Part shown: positions 23,721-34,261 of the stretch, in pieces
Layout: each line of letters begins with the position of its first letter
Numbering within the stretch: the first letter of the stretch is position 1
Translations under genes and position numbers: made by a program
Notes under the pieces: model-generated
Seen by the model: only the letters and a program-made list of their open reading frames with translations
The model's database searches: none
Told to the model about the DNA's origin: nothing
Origin: Maylandia zebra
Lineage: Eukaryota; Chordata; Actinopteri; Cichliformes; Cichlidae
Direction of reading: 5' to 3'
DNA: 64,000 bases
Assembly (NCBI RefSeq): GCF_041146795.1
Contig: NC_135185.1
Coordinates: 10,027,529-10,091,528 of the forward strand

Positions 23721-23999
23721 TAAAACACTCGACTCCAGCTACATGAGGCGCAGCTGGAAACACTTCCCGCAAGTCGAGCTGCCCGAGATACACAGAATTT
23801 ACAGAAAATGTTACATTTTTGTGATTTATATCGTTACCGGGACAATAGAATTCTTATATCGGGATATGAGATTTTGGTCATATCGCACAGCCCTAAATAA
23901 TTATCTGAATCTCACAACCAAAGTTTTTATCTGACGTAAAATGCATAGAAATCATACATATACCAACAAGACTGTACATCACTGTCACAGCAGCGTCTG

Positions 24000-24084
24000 T
24001 TTTCATTCAAAGGCTTTAATACCTGGTGGGCCGGTCTCTAGTCTAAATGCCCGGGCTGATTTTTTTTGTCCCAGTCCAGCCCTG
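24000..24084 (-). repeat. hAT-like transposon end
   Basis: Read on the minus strand, this starts CAGGGCTGGACTGGGACAAA and continues into AGACCGGCCCACCAGG, a terminus I associate with a widespread teleost hAT family. The opposite end was not found, so it is a fragment. Confidence 0.45.
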
Positions 24085-26309
24085 GACACGACATGCAGTG
24101 AATTAATCTAAGATCACATTAACATGTGTGTCTCTGTATTAAAAAACATGCCATATTGGCCCAGTTTATTTTTCTTATCATTGTTGTGAGGAGACCATAA
24201 ATAGCATTTGCATTTTCTGTTGTACAGTTCATTTGCTGTTATGGATATAAAGTGTCTTTTTTTCGCTGATAGCTGCCAACACCTGCGAACAAATAATTCT
24301 ATAAAGTTGTTCTATATAGTGTGCAACAGTTAATATAGAGCGTTATGAAATTTATTGCTAATGCAATCATATGGCACACTGACTTCTGAGGAAATTTTAG
24401 ATGCACTCATCATCAGAAAGGTTGCCGACCCCCGTTTTACCCTTTCCAAAGGACCAGATCTTAAATCTGGTAAATCTGTTTTTGCTACTCTGTCACATCA
24501 CCAAGTTGATCATAACCCAGACATGTCAGCTCTAGATTTCATGCTTCTGTTTTTAGATCAGGTGGAGAGGTGAAGACCAGATCAGAGCAGCGTCCACTGT
24601 GGGTCAGGAAGTGGAATGAACAAACAGTTTTTTGTCTTAACTTCACAACGAAATTCATTTCCATCAGGTTAGTTCACTGTGACGCTGGTATTTCCCAGTG
24701 GAATTATTAAGTAAACTTAAAGTAAAGTTGCGTGAATGTCGACAGTTGTGAGAATTTGGAAAAGCAAACAATAGAAGACATCTTGGTGGAGTTAGGCCTG
24801 TGGACAATCTTCACAGATATGTTTTGCTGTTGCATTCAAACTTTGTTATTATTTACTTTAGTAATGTTTAAGTAAAATGTGCTGTCAGTGAAAATTAACA
24901 GAAGGTAAAAGTTTCTACTGTTCTTTTAATTTAAGCCATGCTTGGTATTCTGTCTAAAAAGGTCTTTGACAAGGTAATGGCTGTAAAAGGCTCGAGGAAG
25001 AGGAGGTGATACTCCTGAAAGAGAGGAGGCAACACTGACCATTTCTCAGGTGAAAATAAATGAGTTTGCAGAAAGTGACTGTGGCGCAGAGATGGTGACT
25101 AACACCTGGGACTTAGACTCGAGTCACACTTAAGTCACAAAAACTTCAGACTTGACTTGGACTTGAGCTTTGAGAACCATGAGTACCATATTTGTCTATA
25201 AGTTGTCTGTACATTCTGGTTGTGGTAGTTCAGCATCTAGCTGGCATTACAGAAGAGGAGCGAGTATAAAGGTAGTAACGTTTTTTGTGGTTTTTGTGTC
25301 AGGTAATTTAAAATGCAGTGTTTCTATCAGTTCGACAAACATCAGCAAAAACACAAACTGTGTGCAGTTTGTCTCACAGTGTGTTGCAGCTAAAGGTCCA
25401 GCTGCTTATTTCACAGGGAGAAAAAAAGAAAAAGAGCTAAGTTCACTCAGAGATGGAGAAAGATAAGAAAGAAGGACGGGAGAGGAAGAAGAGAGCTTAG
25501 ATTTAAAGGGAAGGATGCTCAGTTAAAGCTTACATGCAAGTCATCATGTTTTTAAATCTGTACAAGTGACATTATGTTTTTCTGCTGCTAATCAAACTGA
25601 GGCAGACTAACTGTGTTATTTAAAGGCTGTATGAAAATCCTCTGCAGGATAAACAGGTTAGTTTGCTGCACTGTGATGGCTTAAAGTAAAGAACAGTGCG
25701 TGACTGCTGCACAGTGGCTCTCGTTTCATGGACACAGTTAGCTTACATCAAGTGTAGCAGAGACTCATATGAATTTTATCTGATGATGGTTGTATAGTGT
25801 CTAATATAAAGACAGCATAAACAGCGTACTGTCAGTGTAGAGGATGAAATCAGCCAGGACAACTCATGAAACATCTGCTCACATCTGGATGAATCCAGGT
25901 GTGTACATCCACAGAGAGCAGCAGGTCAGCTGATCACAGCCTGTGCACTAAGAAAATCTACTGGAGCTTTTAATTATTGTGAGCTTGATTCTTTTCCCCA
26001 CACTGAGACATTATAACCACTTTTAGTGTTCCCCCACCTCCTGAATCCACTTTAACCCCTGACTGCACACATTTCCTGTTTAGAGGCAAAGTCCCCTCTA
26101 CAATGGAGGCAACAGGAAATAGAAACATATTTTTACTTTCCTTCTTTTTCTCTGCTCATGTTCAACTGAACTGATTCAAGATGAGTAGAATTATTAGAAT
26201 GAAAATTTAGACTGAAATAAAGTTTGTATTCCTTTCAAATAATATTATTTTACCATTACATTAATATAGCACATGGTTCAGGCAGCTTTAGACACAAATA
26301 GCTGGAGCC
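24085..26309. other. Intergenic sequence with scattered MITE pieces
   Basis: A 72-codon frame at 24355-24573 has no recognisable domain. A patch at 25088-25190 (ACTTGACTTGGACTTGAG-like) resembles a hAT MITE interior. The rest is unassigned. Confidence 0.4.
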
Positions 26310-26362
26310 ACAGCTGTGGTTGTGATTTGACATTGTATAAATAATTGTATTGAATTGAATAG
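26310..26362 (+). repeat. L2 LINE 3' terminus fragment
   Basis: TGTGATTTGACATTGTATAA followed by ATTGAATTGAAT matches the degenerate 3' end of the L2 family seen intact at 17125-17159. Confidence 0.6.
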
Positions 26363-26525
26363 AAATGTCCTCCAAAGAGGTGCTTTTTACTTTCAGTACA
26401 TTTCTGAGCCTGTACTTTTTTACTTGAGTAAAAGTTGAATCAGTACTTTGACTTTACTGGAGTATTTTTCAACACTAGTATCTGTACTTCTACTTAAGCA
26501 CAGAATGTCTGTACTGTTGGCACAT
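26363..26525. repeat. hAT MITE fragment
   Basis: ACTTGAGTAAAAGTTGAA and the terminal TACTTCTACTTAAGC...GGCACATCTG pattern are typical of a teleost hAT MITE family. Only one terminus is clear. Confidence 0.5.
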
Positions 26526-27234
26526 CTGAACTTTGCAGAATAAACCTGTTTTCATCTACAAACAATGTCACCAAAACCTGTCACAGCCACCATACTGTCC
26601 TTCTACTGCTGCCACCACTGGTGTAAGCTACATTTTCAGAAGAGTAGTTTTAGTTTTAGAAAGGTGAGAAATAAAATGTGCATGTTACTCTACTCTGAAC
26701 CGTGTTTTCAGCTTTATTTTTATTATGTGGCTATTTTAGGAGACTCGACCTGTTGTTATTGACCTCTGGATTTCTGAAGCATTCAAATAACAAGTCACAC
26801 GAACATGCTAATGCGACCTTCATCTCTGTACCTGACGAAGGTCACACAGACCGAAATGCTATAATATAAATAAGGACAGTGGAAGGACAGCGAGTGAAAG
26901 AAAGCATTGAGTTTCCAGCTAATCTAAGCTTCACGCTAGCTCCATAGTCAGCATAGTAATGACCTGTCCATCGTTTCATTTTGTAAACATCATGCACAGC
27001 ATTTAGAAAGCTGCTCACTTCTTGATGGACCCACACCTTCCACCATTTTAGTGTTAAACTGTTATTACTGGTAAATCACTCGCACTGAGTTTGTTACAAT
27101 AAAAGTCCTGCCAGCTACAGCTTAGAGTAGGTTTACTTTTGGTTTTTCTAACGTTCCTAATACAAAGATCCTTTCTTCTTTTTGCTATATAGATCCCTGG
27201 TGTTGGTCATGCCATAACATGTTCCTCCAGAGTG

Positions 27235-27959
27235 CGTACATGCCAACCCTTCCGATTTTTCCAGGAGAATCCCGAATTTCAGTGCCCCTCCCGAAAATCT
27301 CCCGGAGCCACCATTACTCTTGTTACTCTTTCTGGGTCGCAAAATAAACTTTTAACATATTTTCAGGCGAGAATGTAGCTGAGTAAACTTCAAATAACTT
27401 AAAGATGTTATTGTTTGGCCTTTTTCAGTATTTTATTTGTTCGTGAGGAAATCGGTTTGGCTGAGATTAAAGTTATTAGATTAGATTAAATAAAAACTTT
27501 ATTAATCCCTCGGGAGGGTTCCTCCGGGATTTTCACACAGCTGACTAAACGTCAAACAGAAAACTGATTAAACAGAAGTGTGAGATGGTCGAGAATCTAC
27601 GTCAGCGTCTGATTATATTTTAGACAGCAAGGAGCAGACGGCTGAGTTTCACTCCACTGAGAGAGCTCATGACTTAATTCTGAAGGCTAGACCGTCCCAT
27701 TTCACAGTCGCTCATCTCCCGGCTTTCGGAGGACCTAGACCGCGAAGGCCAGGTCCTCAGGTGGATGCAGCCTCTGAATTTGGACACCCCGGCCTGTTTC
27801 CGGCTGGACAATAATAACGGTGACATTTAACTTATTTTATCCGATAAGTAAACACTGTAAAATTCAAATGTCTTGTATGTATATGTATACCCCCCCCCCC
27901 ACCCCAACAGCCCTTTTGAATGTCTCCCTACCTCTGAGGTCTCGAGGTTGGCAAGTATG
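27235..27959. mobile_element. hAT-like non-autonomous element, composite interior
   Basis: The termini CGTACATGCCAACC and the complement of CATACTTGCCAACC are inverted repeats. They are flanked by CCAGAGTG (27227-27234) and CCAGAGGG (27960-27967), a 7/8 target-site match. Part of the interior (about 27552-27782) is homologous to 32916-33172 in a different element. Near 27480-27540 a LINE-terminus-like stretch (AAACTTTATTAATCCCTCGG) is also embedded. No coding capacity. Confidence 0.75.
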
Positions 27960-28049
27960 CCAGAGGGACCTCTGTGATTTAGGTGCTGTACTGTTGGGAG
28001 TATTCATTAAGCTATGCATTTCATACACAGACAATTGACATTGAAAACT

Positions 28050-28400
28050 AAAGATAATCCATCCATCCATCCATCTTCATCCGCTTTATCCGAGGCCGGG
28101 TCGCGGGGGCAGCAGCCTAAGCAAAGAGGCCCAGACCTCCCTCTCCCCAGCCACCTCCTCCAGCCTATCCGGGGGAATACCAAGGCGTTCCCAGGCCAGC
28201 CGAGAGATATAATCTCTCCAGCGTGTCCTGGGTCTGCCCCGGGGCCTCCTCCCGGTGGGACATGCCTGGAACACCTCACCCAGGGGGCATCCTTGTCAGA
28301 TGCCCGAACCACCTCAGCTGACTCCTTTCGATGTGGAGCAGCAGCTGCTCTACTCTGAGCCCCTCCCGGATGGCCGAACTTCTCACCCTATCTCACCCTA
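28050..28400 (-). mobile_element. Rex-type LINE, 3' end only
   Basis: The minus strand encodes the C-terminal tail GRRPRGRPRTRWRDYISRLA...EVWASLLRLLPPRPG typical of teleost Rex-type retrotransposons, followed by GATGAAGATGGATGGATGG as the simple 3' repeat. The reverse-transcriptase core is absent: a heavily 5'-truncated insertion. Confidence 0.75.
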
Positions 28401-29535
28401 AAGATAATTTAAGCTAAATATTTGTAATTATAAATAATATAAGGTCTAAAACATAATTAACAACTTTCATTGATGTGTGTGTCTGCTTCACAGCTCAAAG
28501 CTTTTGAACACTGCTTGGTCTGATCGACATAGGATTTCAGTATTTGGAGAGGATAAATCAAAATACTTTTAGTGACATTTTGATGAGCTGCCTTAGATAT
28601 TACAGGCCACTGGAATAAAGTTACTAATGTCCCCCCCCCCAAAGAAAACAAAAACAAGATAAAAAAAACAAAACAAACACACCCCACCCACTGAACTATA
28701 GGTAAATGTTTGATGTTTAAATTCACATTTGCCCATATTACCCCATGTCTGAAGTGACATGTGTATTGGCTGTCTCACACAAACATGTATAGAATCACTT
28801 TGTCACTCATGCTTCAACAACAGGTTGGATGTCTGTTCCCCCCCAAAAGCTATCCTTTGAAAATCCAGTCTGTACCGTTTCTTCCTGCACCAAATGTGAC
28901 GACAGTATTCAGAAAACGCACTTTGAGCTAATTATTTAATCATAGCTCTGGTTTTACTCGGCCTGTCAATTCAATTTAAAAACTGGTCTGTACTTTGAAG
29001 TTGCTGCATCTTCATGTGATTTGGACACTGGTATGTTTGTCGACGCCAAAGGGTTAAATCACATTTTTACTGTTTATAAAAAAAAAACCAAAATCTCTGA
29101 TGATGGCAAATGCATTTATTTTCTCTCCTCTAGTATGTATAGTATAACACAGTGAAAATCAGTGGTACTAATATGAAGCATATGTAAAAAAGAATAAATC
29201 TTTAAGGCAGATCTATGCAGCATCCACTCATGATAACTGATGCATGAAGAGTGACCCTTGAAGACATCAGTTATCAAAGACAGACTCTACACAGACTTCC
29301 TGGGTCTGTTACAGCATTTACAAAGACAGTGAGATGTGAACACAAATGTCAAGCTGGTGGGAATCACCAGACACCACGATACAATCACAATATATCACTT
29401 TATCCTGCTTGAACTCAACAGTATGTTTTTTGGTGCTGTTATATTACAGTTCAAACAAGTGTGTCTCATCCTTACTGTGTTAAGTTTAAGTCCAGTTTTG
29501 TAATTGTACAGCACTGAGAAAAGAAATAAGCCTCC
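28401..29535. other. Intergenic, AT-rich
   Basis: Apart from a poly-C run at 28631-28640 and short A/T tracts I see no gene, RNA or element ends here. Confidence 0.4.
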
Positions 29536-29539
29536 TCGC

Positions 29540-30130
29540 TGATGACACAAGACTAAACCAATAAACTACTGTCACACTGTGTACTCCTCCTTTGACAGCG
29601 GACTCAAAGATTTAGGCATCGAGTCTCAACAGGTCTTCTTGGTGTCCAAGTTTAATCTCCACCTGTACGACTTCTGTCTCTTACATGAGACCTTAAAGAG
29701 AGCTTCTGCTGTTTTCTGATTTCCTGGATATTCAGTTTGAGTCTTCCTGACTGTTGCTTTATCTTCAGCATCCTTAATGTCACCAAACAAAGGATCTTCT
29801 GAGTTACTGGGTGGAAGATGGAAACCAGTTGAATCCAGATGAGCAAGCTCCACAGGAACGCTACCAATTCTCATCACATAGACGTTTCCAGTTCAGGAAG
29901 GCAGAGCAACAGCAACAGAGAGAAGGCGGACAAAGCAAAACTCCGGTAGGCAATGATGGAGTGCAAGTATTTTCTTAAATTCTGTTTCTTCGTTATTCTG
30001 TTTCTTTTCGTTCCGGGACCGTGTCTACGTAATTTCGTTCTACCCCATATAAGCATGTGACGCGAAGGCAATAAAGCTCCTTGAATCCTTGAATAATAAC
30101 CACTGTTAAGTAGACAAAGAGACGCTGTAG
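29540..30130. repeat. Duplicated segment, copy A (partner of about 51188-52750)
   Basis: Sequence from CCTCCTCGCTGATGACACA through the IRG exon fragment, the stretch TCCTTAATGTCACCAAACAA and the block GCAGAGCAACAGCAACAGAG, to AAGTAGACAAAGAGACGC recurs in the same order at 51.2-52.75 kb. Copy B is longer because it contains a LINE tail and other insertions. Copy A ends where an LTR begins. Confidence 0.8.
29600..29722 (+). pseudogene. IRG exon-2 fragment
   Basis: After a CTTTGACAG acceptor-like site the plus strand reads GLKDLGIESQQVFLVSKFNL and LHETLKR, matching the first 40 residues of IRG exon 2 (GLKDLGIESPRVFLMSSFQL in the intact gene region). Homology then stops; there is no G domain or C-terminal domain nearby in frame. 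It is a relic of a duplicated IRG gene. Confidence 0.75.
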
Positions 30131-30131
30131 T

Positions 30132-30614
30132 TGTCACAATTGAGAGTAATTCTTCAGATTAGCAATAGGTGAATCTCAGCTTCCCAATTTCAATTAAAGT
30201 CAAAAACACAAAAATCACAGGAGAGGAGCAAAGTTCTCTGCCAGCTGTTTTATTGAACAGTGCAGCTCAGCAAAACAGAAGGAAAAGCAAAGCTCCCCTA
30301 GGGTGTTTTCTGTAAGCGCATGCAGGTTGGGACCAACCCCAAAGGACAGACAGCAGGAAAAAAGCCCCGAGGGCTTTCCCAGGCCCCCTTTTAAAGGTAC
30401 CAGTAGTCCCACCTCCTGCTGCTGAGTAACTTTCCCACACGCCCAAAAACAGCAGGTGCAGGGTCAAGTACTGGCCAGAGTTCGGGCAGGGCTCGGGCTG
30501 AGGGCCCGGCGGGAGGAGCAGCTGATTTCAATTCTATTATTCTTATTTGACTTATAGCAAAAATGAGGCCAGCTCCTAAATCGACTCTAAAAACTAAAAA
30601 CAAGAAATATAACA
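30132..30614 (-). mobile_element. Solo LTR, minus orientation
   Basis: On the minus strand the segment begins TGTTATATTTCTTG and ends CAATTGTGACA, i.e. TG...CA. It holds a TTTAAAAGG TATA-like site and AATAAAACAGCTGGCAGAG, which looks like a polyadenylation signal and R region. Its plus-strand left border coincides with the end of homology between duplicate segments A and B, supporting an insertion. No clear target-site repeat is seen with canonical ends. Whether it is Gypsy-like or retroviral cannot be told from an LTR alone. Confidence 0.6.
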
Positions 30615-30815
30615 GTTGACCTGCTTTAATGTGAAGGTAAGAAAAAAGGCAGCAGATGTGCTGAGTGATCCATGAATGGGTGAGGTTATCGAACAGCCTG
30701 TAAATAGTGTGCTACATTTAAACCAATAATAGTTTAATCAGGTGACGGTCACAGCTCTGCTGATGTTCTGAGTGACTGCAACAGAAGGGACAGACAGAGC
30801 AGCTTTAAGATTGAC

Positions 30816-30821
30816 TTTATT
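30816..30821 (-). terminator. Polyadenylation signal for the deaminase-like gene
   Basis: AATAAA on the minus strand, about 187 bp after the TAG stop of the gene at 31008-31858; it is a plausible 3' end signal. Confidence 0.5.
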
Positions 30822-31007
30822 CACATTTTAAACACAATTTAATGTTTAAACATTTTAAACAGAATTTAAATCATCAGTTTGAAAACAAATTATTTTAAGC
30901 ATGAATAAAGTTTCAATCACTCAGATGTGAGTTCAGCGATGATGTAGGTTTGTTTGATAAATTTTAACTTGTATTGGTGCTGCTGCAACCGCTACTTTTG
31001 TCACTGT

Positions 31008-31858
31008 CTAGCTCTTCCTTTTCTTTACATCACTGTCTGTCTGACTGCCTGAGTCTAGTGAATGAGCTCTCTTTGCACTTTGCTTTTCCTGGTTAGTCTC
31101 ATAGCACTCATCAACAATGTCGTTTGTTTCTGAGAAGCATCTGATGCAGTGAAATGGACCGCTCTCTGGTTTGTAACAACGGAATATATATTGATCACCA
31201 ATCACCTCTGCAATTGCAGTCAGAGCTTTTTTCAACTCATCTTCAGGAATGGACCTTTGGTTTTCCGGTTCAGAGTAAGGTTTCTGAAACACAAGTGCAT
31301 ACTCTTTGCCCCAGCTTGTCATAAAATCAATAAATTCAAGGATATGTTTCTTGCTATCTTTGTCTGCACATCTGTCTGAACATGGAGACAGATATGTGTA
31401 GATGAGCAAGAAGTTATCAGTGCGTTCATCCTTCCACTCATCCATAATGTGTTTCAAAACACGGTATTCTGCATGGTTACCATAAGGTTTTGCTGCAACC
31501 ACTGAGTCACCATAATAAAATTTCGCATTTCCGTTGAAAGACTCTTGCATCTTTGCATCTGTGTCGCGTGAAAGCACCGCTTCAAGGTCCTGATTCAGCT
31601 GATTCTCCTGGTTCACCAGGTTCCCTGGGATCTTCACAGCAGCACAAAACTGGTCCCTTTCTGTATACCTGCCAAATAATGCAAACTTTAGAGAAAGCCT
31701 TTGATGTGTGACTGATGCTGTTGGTGTCCTCACCTCGTCCTGATGATTTCTACAGTTTTAGTCAGCCACTTCACATTAACATCCCCCAGACTGGTTCCAG
31801 CTGACAGCAGCAGGGCCAGCACGGTCCAGGACAGCAGAGACCTTTGCATACCTGACAT
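31008..31858 (-). CDS. Secreted AID/APOBEC-like deaminase (SNAD-type candidate)
   Basis: Coding exons 31858-31734 and 31668-31008 join across a 65-bp GTGAGG...CAG intron in phase 2, giving 261 residues. The N-terminus (MSGMQRSLLSWTVLALLLSA, to about residue 25) is a signal peptide, so the product enters the secretory pathway. The zinc-deaminase signature is complete: H107-A-E109 in GNHAEYRVL, then S136-P-C138-x3-C142; H107, C138 and C142 would bind zinc and E109 would be the proton shuttle. This HAE...SPCxxxC layout is that of AID/APOBEC-like cytidine deaminases. Secreted members (SNADs) are known from ray-finned fishes; their substrate is unclear. More cysteines follow near residues 202-229 (CYKP, HCIRC, DECY), and the C-terminus is basic, KKRKS. 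A second ATG three codons downstream is an alternative start. Confidence 0.8.
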
Positions 31859-32030
31859 GATGTAAACTGCACACCTGCACAGGTCACATTGGTGTTATTA
31901 CAGCTCAGCACAGGCTGACTTCTGCCAAAGTGTCTGCCACACTGCACGACAGAATCAAACTCACCTAAGAGCCGGAGTCGAATCGTCTCACCTGTGGAGT
32001 CGACGGGTTGCTGTTTGGTGACTGAAGCTC
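31859..32030 (-). promoter_or_regulatory. 5'-UTR region with a probable non-coding intron
   Basis: A CCACAG|GTGAGA donor at 31991-31992 and a GTGCAG acceptor ending at 31875, sixteen bases upstream of the ATG, suggest a non-coding first exon (about 32020-31992) and a 117-bp intron. This is inferred from splice consensus only. Confidence 0.45.
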
Positions 32031-32048
32031 AGTGTGGCGGCTCGAGGG

Positions 32049-32055
32049 TTTTATA
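32049..32055 (-). promoter_or_regulatory. TATA box of the deaminase-like gene
   Basis: TATAAAA on the minus strand, set in CCGTTATAAAACCC, about 190 bp upstream of the start codon. Transcription would start near 32020, just before the predicted non-coding exon's donor. Confidence 0.6.
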
Positions 32056-32080
32056 ACGGCTGCACCGACGTGTCTCTGTT

Positions 32081-32088
32081 ATGCAAAT
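32081..32088. promoter_or_regulatory. Octamer motif ATGCAAAT
   Basis: A perfect octamer, the binding site of POU factors Oct1/Oct2, lies 26 bp upstream of the TATA box. The octamer-TATA pairing is the arrangement of immunoglobulin V promoters and suggests possible lymphoid expression. Function is inferred. Confidence 0.5.
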
Positions 32089-32236
32089 TAGATGTAAATG
32101 CTTCTTTCATATATATCAGTATTATCTCATCTCTCTTCATGGAAATGGGAAGAGACTCTGCAGCTACGAGTCTTGAGCAGTTCTTTTGAAACAGTTTGCT
32201 TGTATGAAAAACTACACTGATGTTATTTGTCTTGGC

Positions 32237-32524
32237 TCACAGAATTGCTGGTGTGTTGTTCACATTCAATTTTGGATTTGGGAGCTCACTCTCCCACTCA
32301 TCCCAAGCCTGTTGTAGATCAACAGGGGCTATAGGTTGATCCCACAACTTATTTTTCATCCAAACTGGCTGGAGCAAGATTTTGGCTGTAATGGCAAATA
32401 TATATAACCTAATGTGTTGTGCTAAGATGCTAGTGCTTTGTAAACATTTCTCATTGTTAGGTTTTGGTAGAAAAATGATCTGTAAACCCCAGTCACCACT
32501 TGCAACACTCAGAGTGTTTGTCAA
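32237..32524 (-). pseudogene. BEL/Pao-type retrotransposon pol fragment
   Basis: The minus-strand frame includes AKILLQPVWMKNKLWDQPIA and VDLQQAWDEWESELPNPKL, the region after the reverse transcriptase in BEL/Pao Pol proteins. There is no catalytic motif, LTR or further pol sequence alongside. It is a short relic just upstream of the deaminase-like gene's promoter. Confidence 0.65.
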
Positions 32525-32709
32525 TAGCTTATATTGTTAGATTTTGTTGTTCCAGACAGCTTTCCAGCTCTCTCCCCACCACACTACTTCTCCCTGGAAC
32601 TGCTGGCACTCAAGAAGGAAGAGCGTGATCGCTTGATGAGCTGCAGCTGGCGTGCCAGCCTCCACGAGCCTGCTGCACCACCCCTCCTCTGCAGCTGAGA
32701 CAAATGCTA

Positions 32710-33170
32710 TGTCCCAATGAAGGGGCCGTGTCCTTCGGAGGCAACATTTGAAGGCCAATTATGTCACAGCGAGGCGACAAAGGCCATCCCAATTCAAAGG
32801 CTGCTCCAAATGCGGCCGACAAATTCGTCCTTAATTTCCCCAGATTTGAAGGATGGGTCAGGTGTATCCTTCATGGCCCAACCAATCCCAGAATTCATAG
32901 CGCAGGTGAATAAAATCAAACAGAAAACTGATCAAACAGATGTGTGAGATGGTCAAGAATTTACTCCAGTGTCCTGTTATATTTTAGATAGAAAGGAGCA
33001 GACGGCCGAGTTTATTAAACTAAACCGAGACAGCGGTGACGCAAATCTGAAGGCTAGACCGTCCAATTTCACAGCCTCGCACTTCCAGCCTTCTTGGTCT
33101 TTGGAGGACCCGGCCCATGTAGAGCGTGAAGGCCGGGTCCTCAGAAGGATGCAGCTCCTGAATTGGGACA
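32710..33170. mobile_element. Non-autonomous DNA element with TGTCCCAAT ends
   Basis: Short inverted termini TGTCCCAAT and ATTGGGACA bound about 460 bp of non-coding sequence. From 32916 on, the interior is homologous to the interior of the element at 27235-27959. No convincing target duplication is seen. The superfamily is uncertain. Confidence 0.55.
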
Positions 33171-34029
33171 CAACCAGCGACTACACCTCGACTACACACC
33201 CCCACCGCCTGATTGAAGCCAGGGAGCCATTACTTTGTTCCACTGCAGTAGAATCATCCAGCTTGACATAACACATTGAGCATTTTTTCTTCACTGGCTT
33301 CTTTTCACACTACTGCATTAATCATTGACTGCAACGTGTTTGTCTCTTTATTTTCAAGATTAAGTGACAAATCCGTGTAAATATCAGTTGATACTTTCAA
33401 CATATTAATACATTCACACTAATACAGACTCTGGGTATCAGAAAATTGCATAAGGAGAGTCTTTCTTTTGACATGCTGAGACAACACAAGACTCCAAACG
33501 ATTAGAAATCTATTATGTGCGTCTGTGCAAACAACTTTGCTTCCCTGTTAAGTTTTTTTAGGTGACACCACAGTATGAGTTTCTGTCACAGAAATACCGT
33601 TGAACTAAATTTGGTTAAACCCAACATGATTATAGCCTTGTTTAAACATGCACAGTTTTGAATTTCCCAGACTCAGACCTTTCTTTATCAGCTAGTGAAT
33701 AAACATAACTGGTTTCCATGGAGATGATTTAATCTACAAACTTTTATGTGAACCACAAAGACTGCTCTGTGGAATTAACCGTTACCCTTTCCTGTACACT
33801 AAAGTCCACTTATCACATTCTTCCAGGGAAATGAAGAATATCCTGTCTCCATAAAGAATAGTCACCTGAACACTGAGTTCCTTTGTCTGCTGGTATAAAG
33901 CTCTATGCTGTGTCCTCACACTGTGCTGTCCCAGCCTCCAACAGGTTCATTCTGCATCACACTATTACTATGTACACTACAAGAGCTTTTAAGTAAATGT
34001 TCATACTATCACATAACATATTATTTGTA

Positions 34030-34066
34030 TAGCATATCTATCTATCGATCGATCGATAGATATGAG
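34030..34066. repeat. ATCT/ATCG tetranucleotide repeat
   Basis: TATCTATCTATCGATCGATC followed by GATAGATA forms a short palindromic tetranucleotide tract. Confidence 0.8.
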
Positions 34067-34261
34067 ATTTTCTCGCTGCATAGAGATGATGGATGGTTGA
34101 GTGGCCGACAGAACTGAAGACTGAGCTACAGGTAGCGGTGACACTGGAGACTGAACTGAGGTCATCTGAACAGGAGACTGCCCTAGAGAAAAATCACCTG
34201 AGTGATCAACCCAGAGATAATCAGCAAGAAGAAATAAGCTCTCAAGCGCCGATTATATTGG

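Larger units (their letters stand above)
18561..23895. mobile_element. Outer MITE (hAT-like), about 0.67 kb, carrying nested insertions
   Basis: The left end reads TAGGGCTGTTCGATATAACG and the right end is the complement of TAGGGCTGTGCGATATGACC, so the termini are inverted repeats. Removing the Tc1 and pogo-like insertions with their TA duplications leaves about 666 bp of AT-rich non-coding sequence. No clear target-site duplication is visible, so the hAT assignment rests on end sequence only. Confidence 0.7.

Noticed and set aside
24355..24573. 72-codon ORF (LTSEEILDALIIRKVADPRF)
   Set aside because: Peptide not recognised, no start context or exon structure; left unassigned.
29626..29877. 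Minus-strand ORF opposite the IRG exon relic
   Set aside because: A related frame exists in the 51.8-kb duplicate (DPLFGDIKDAEEKA), but it overlaps antisense IRG sequence and shows no known domain.
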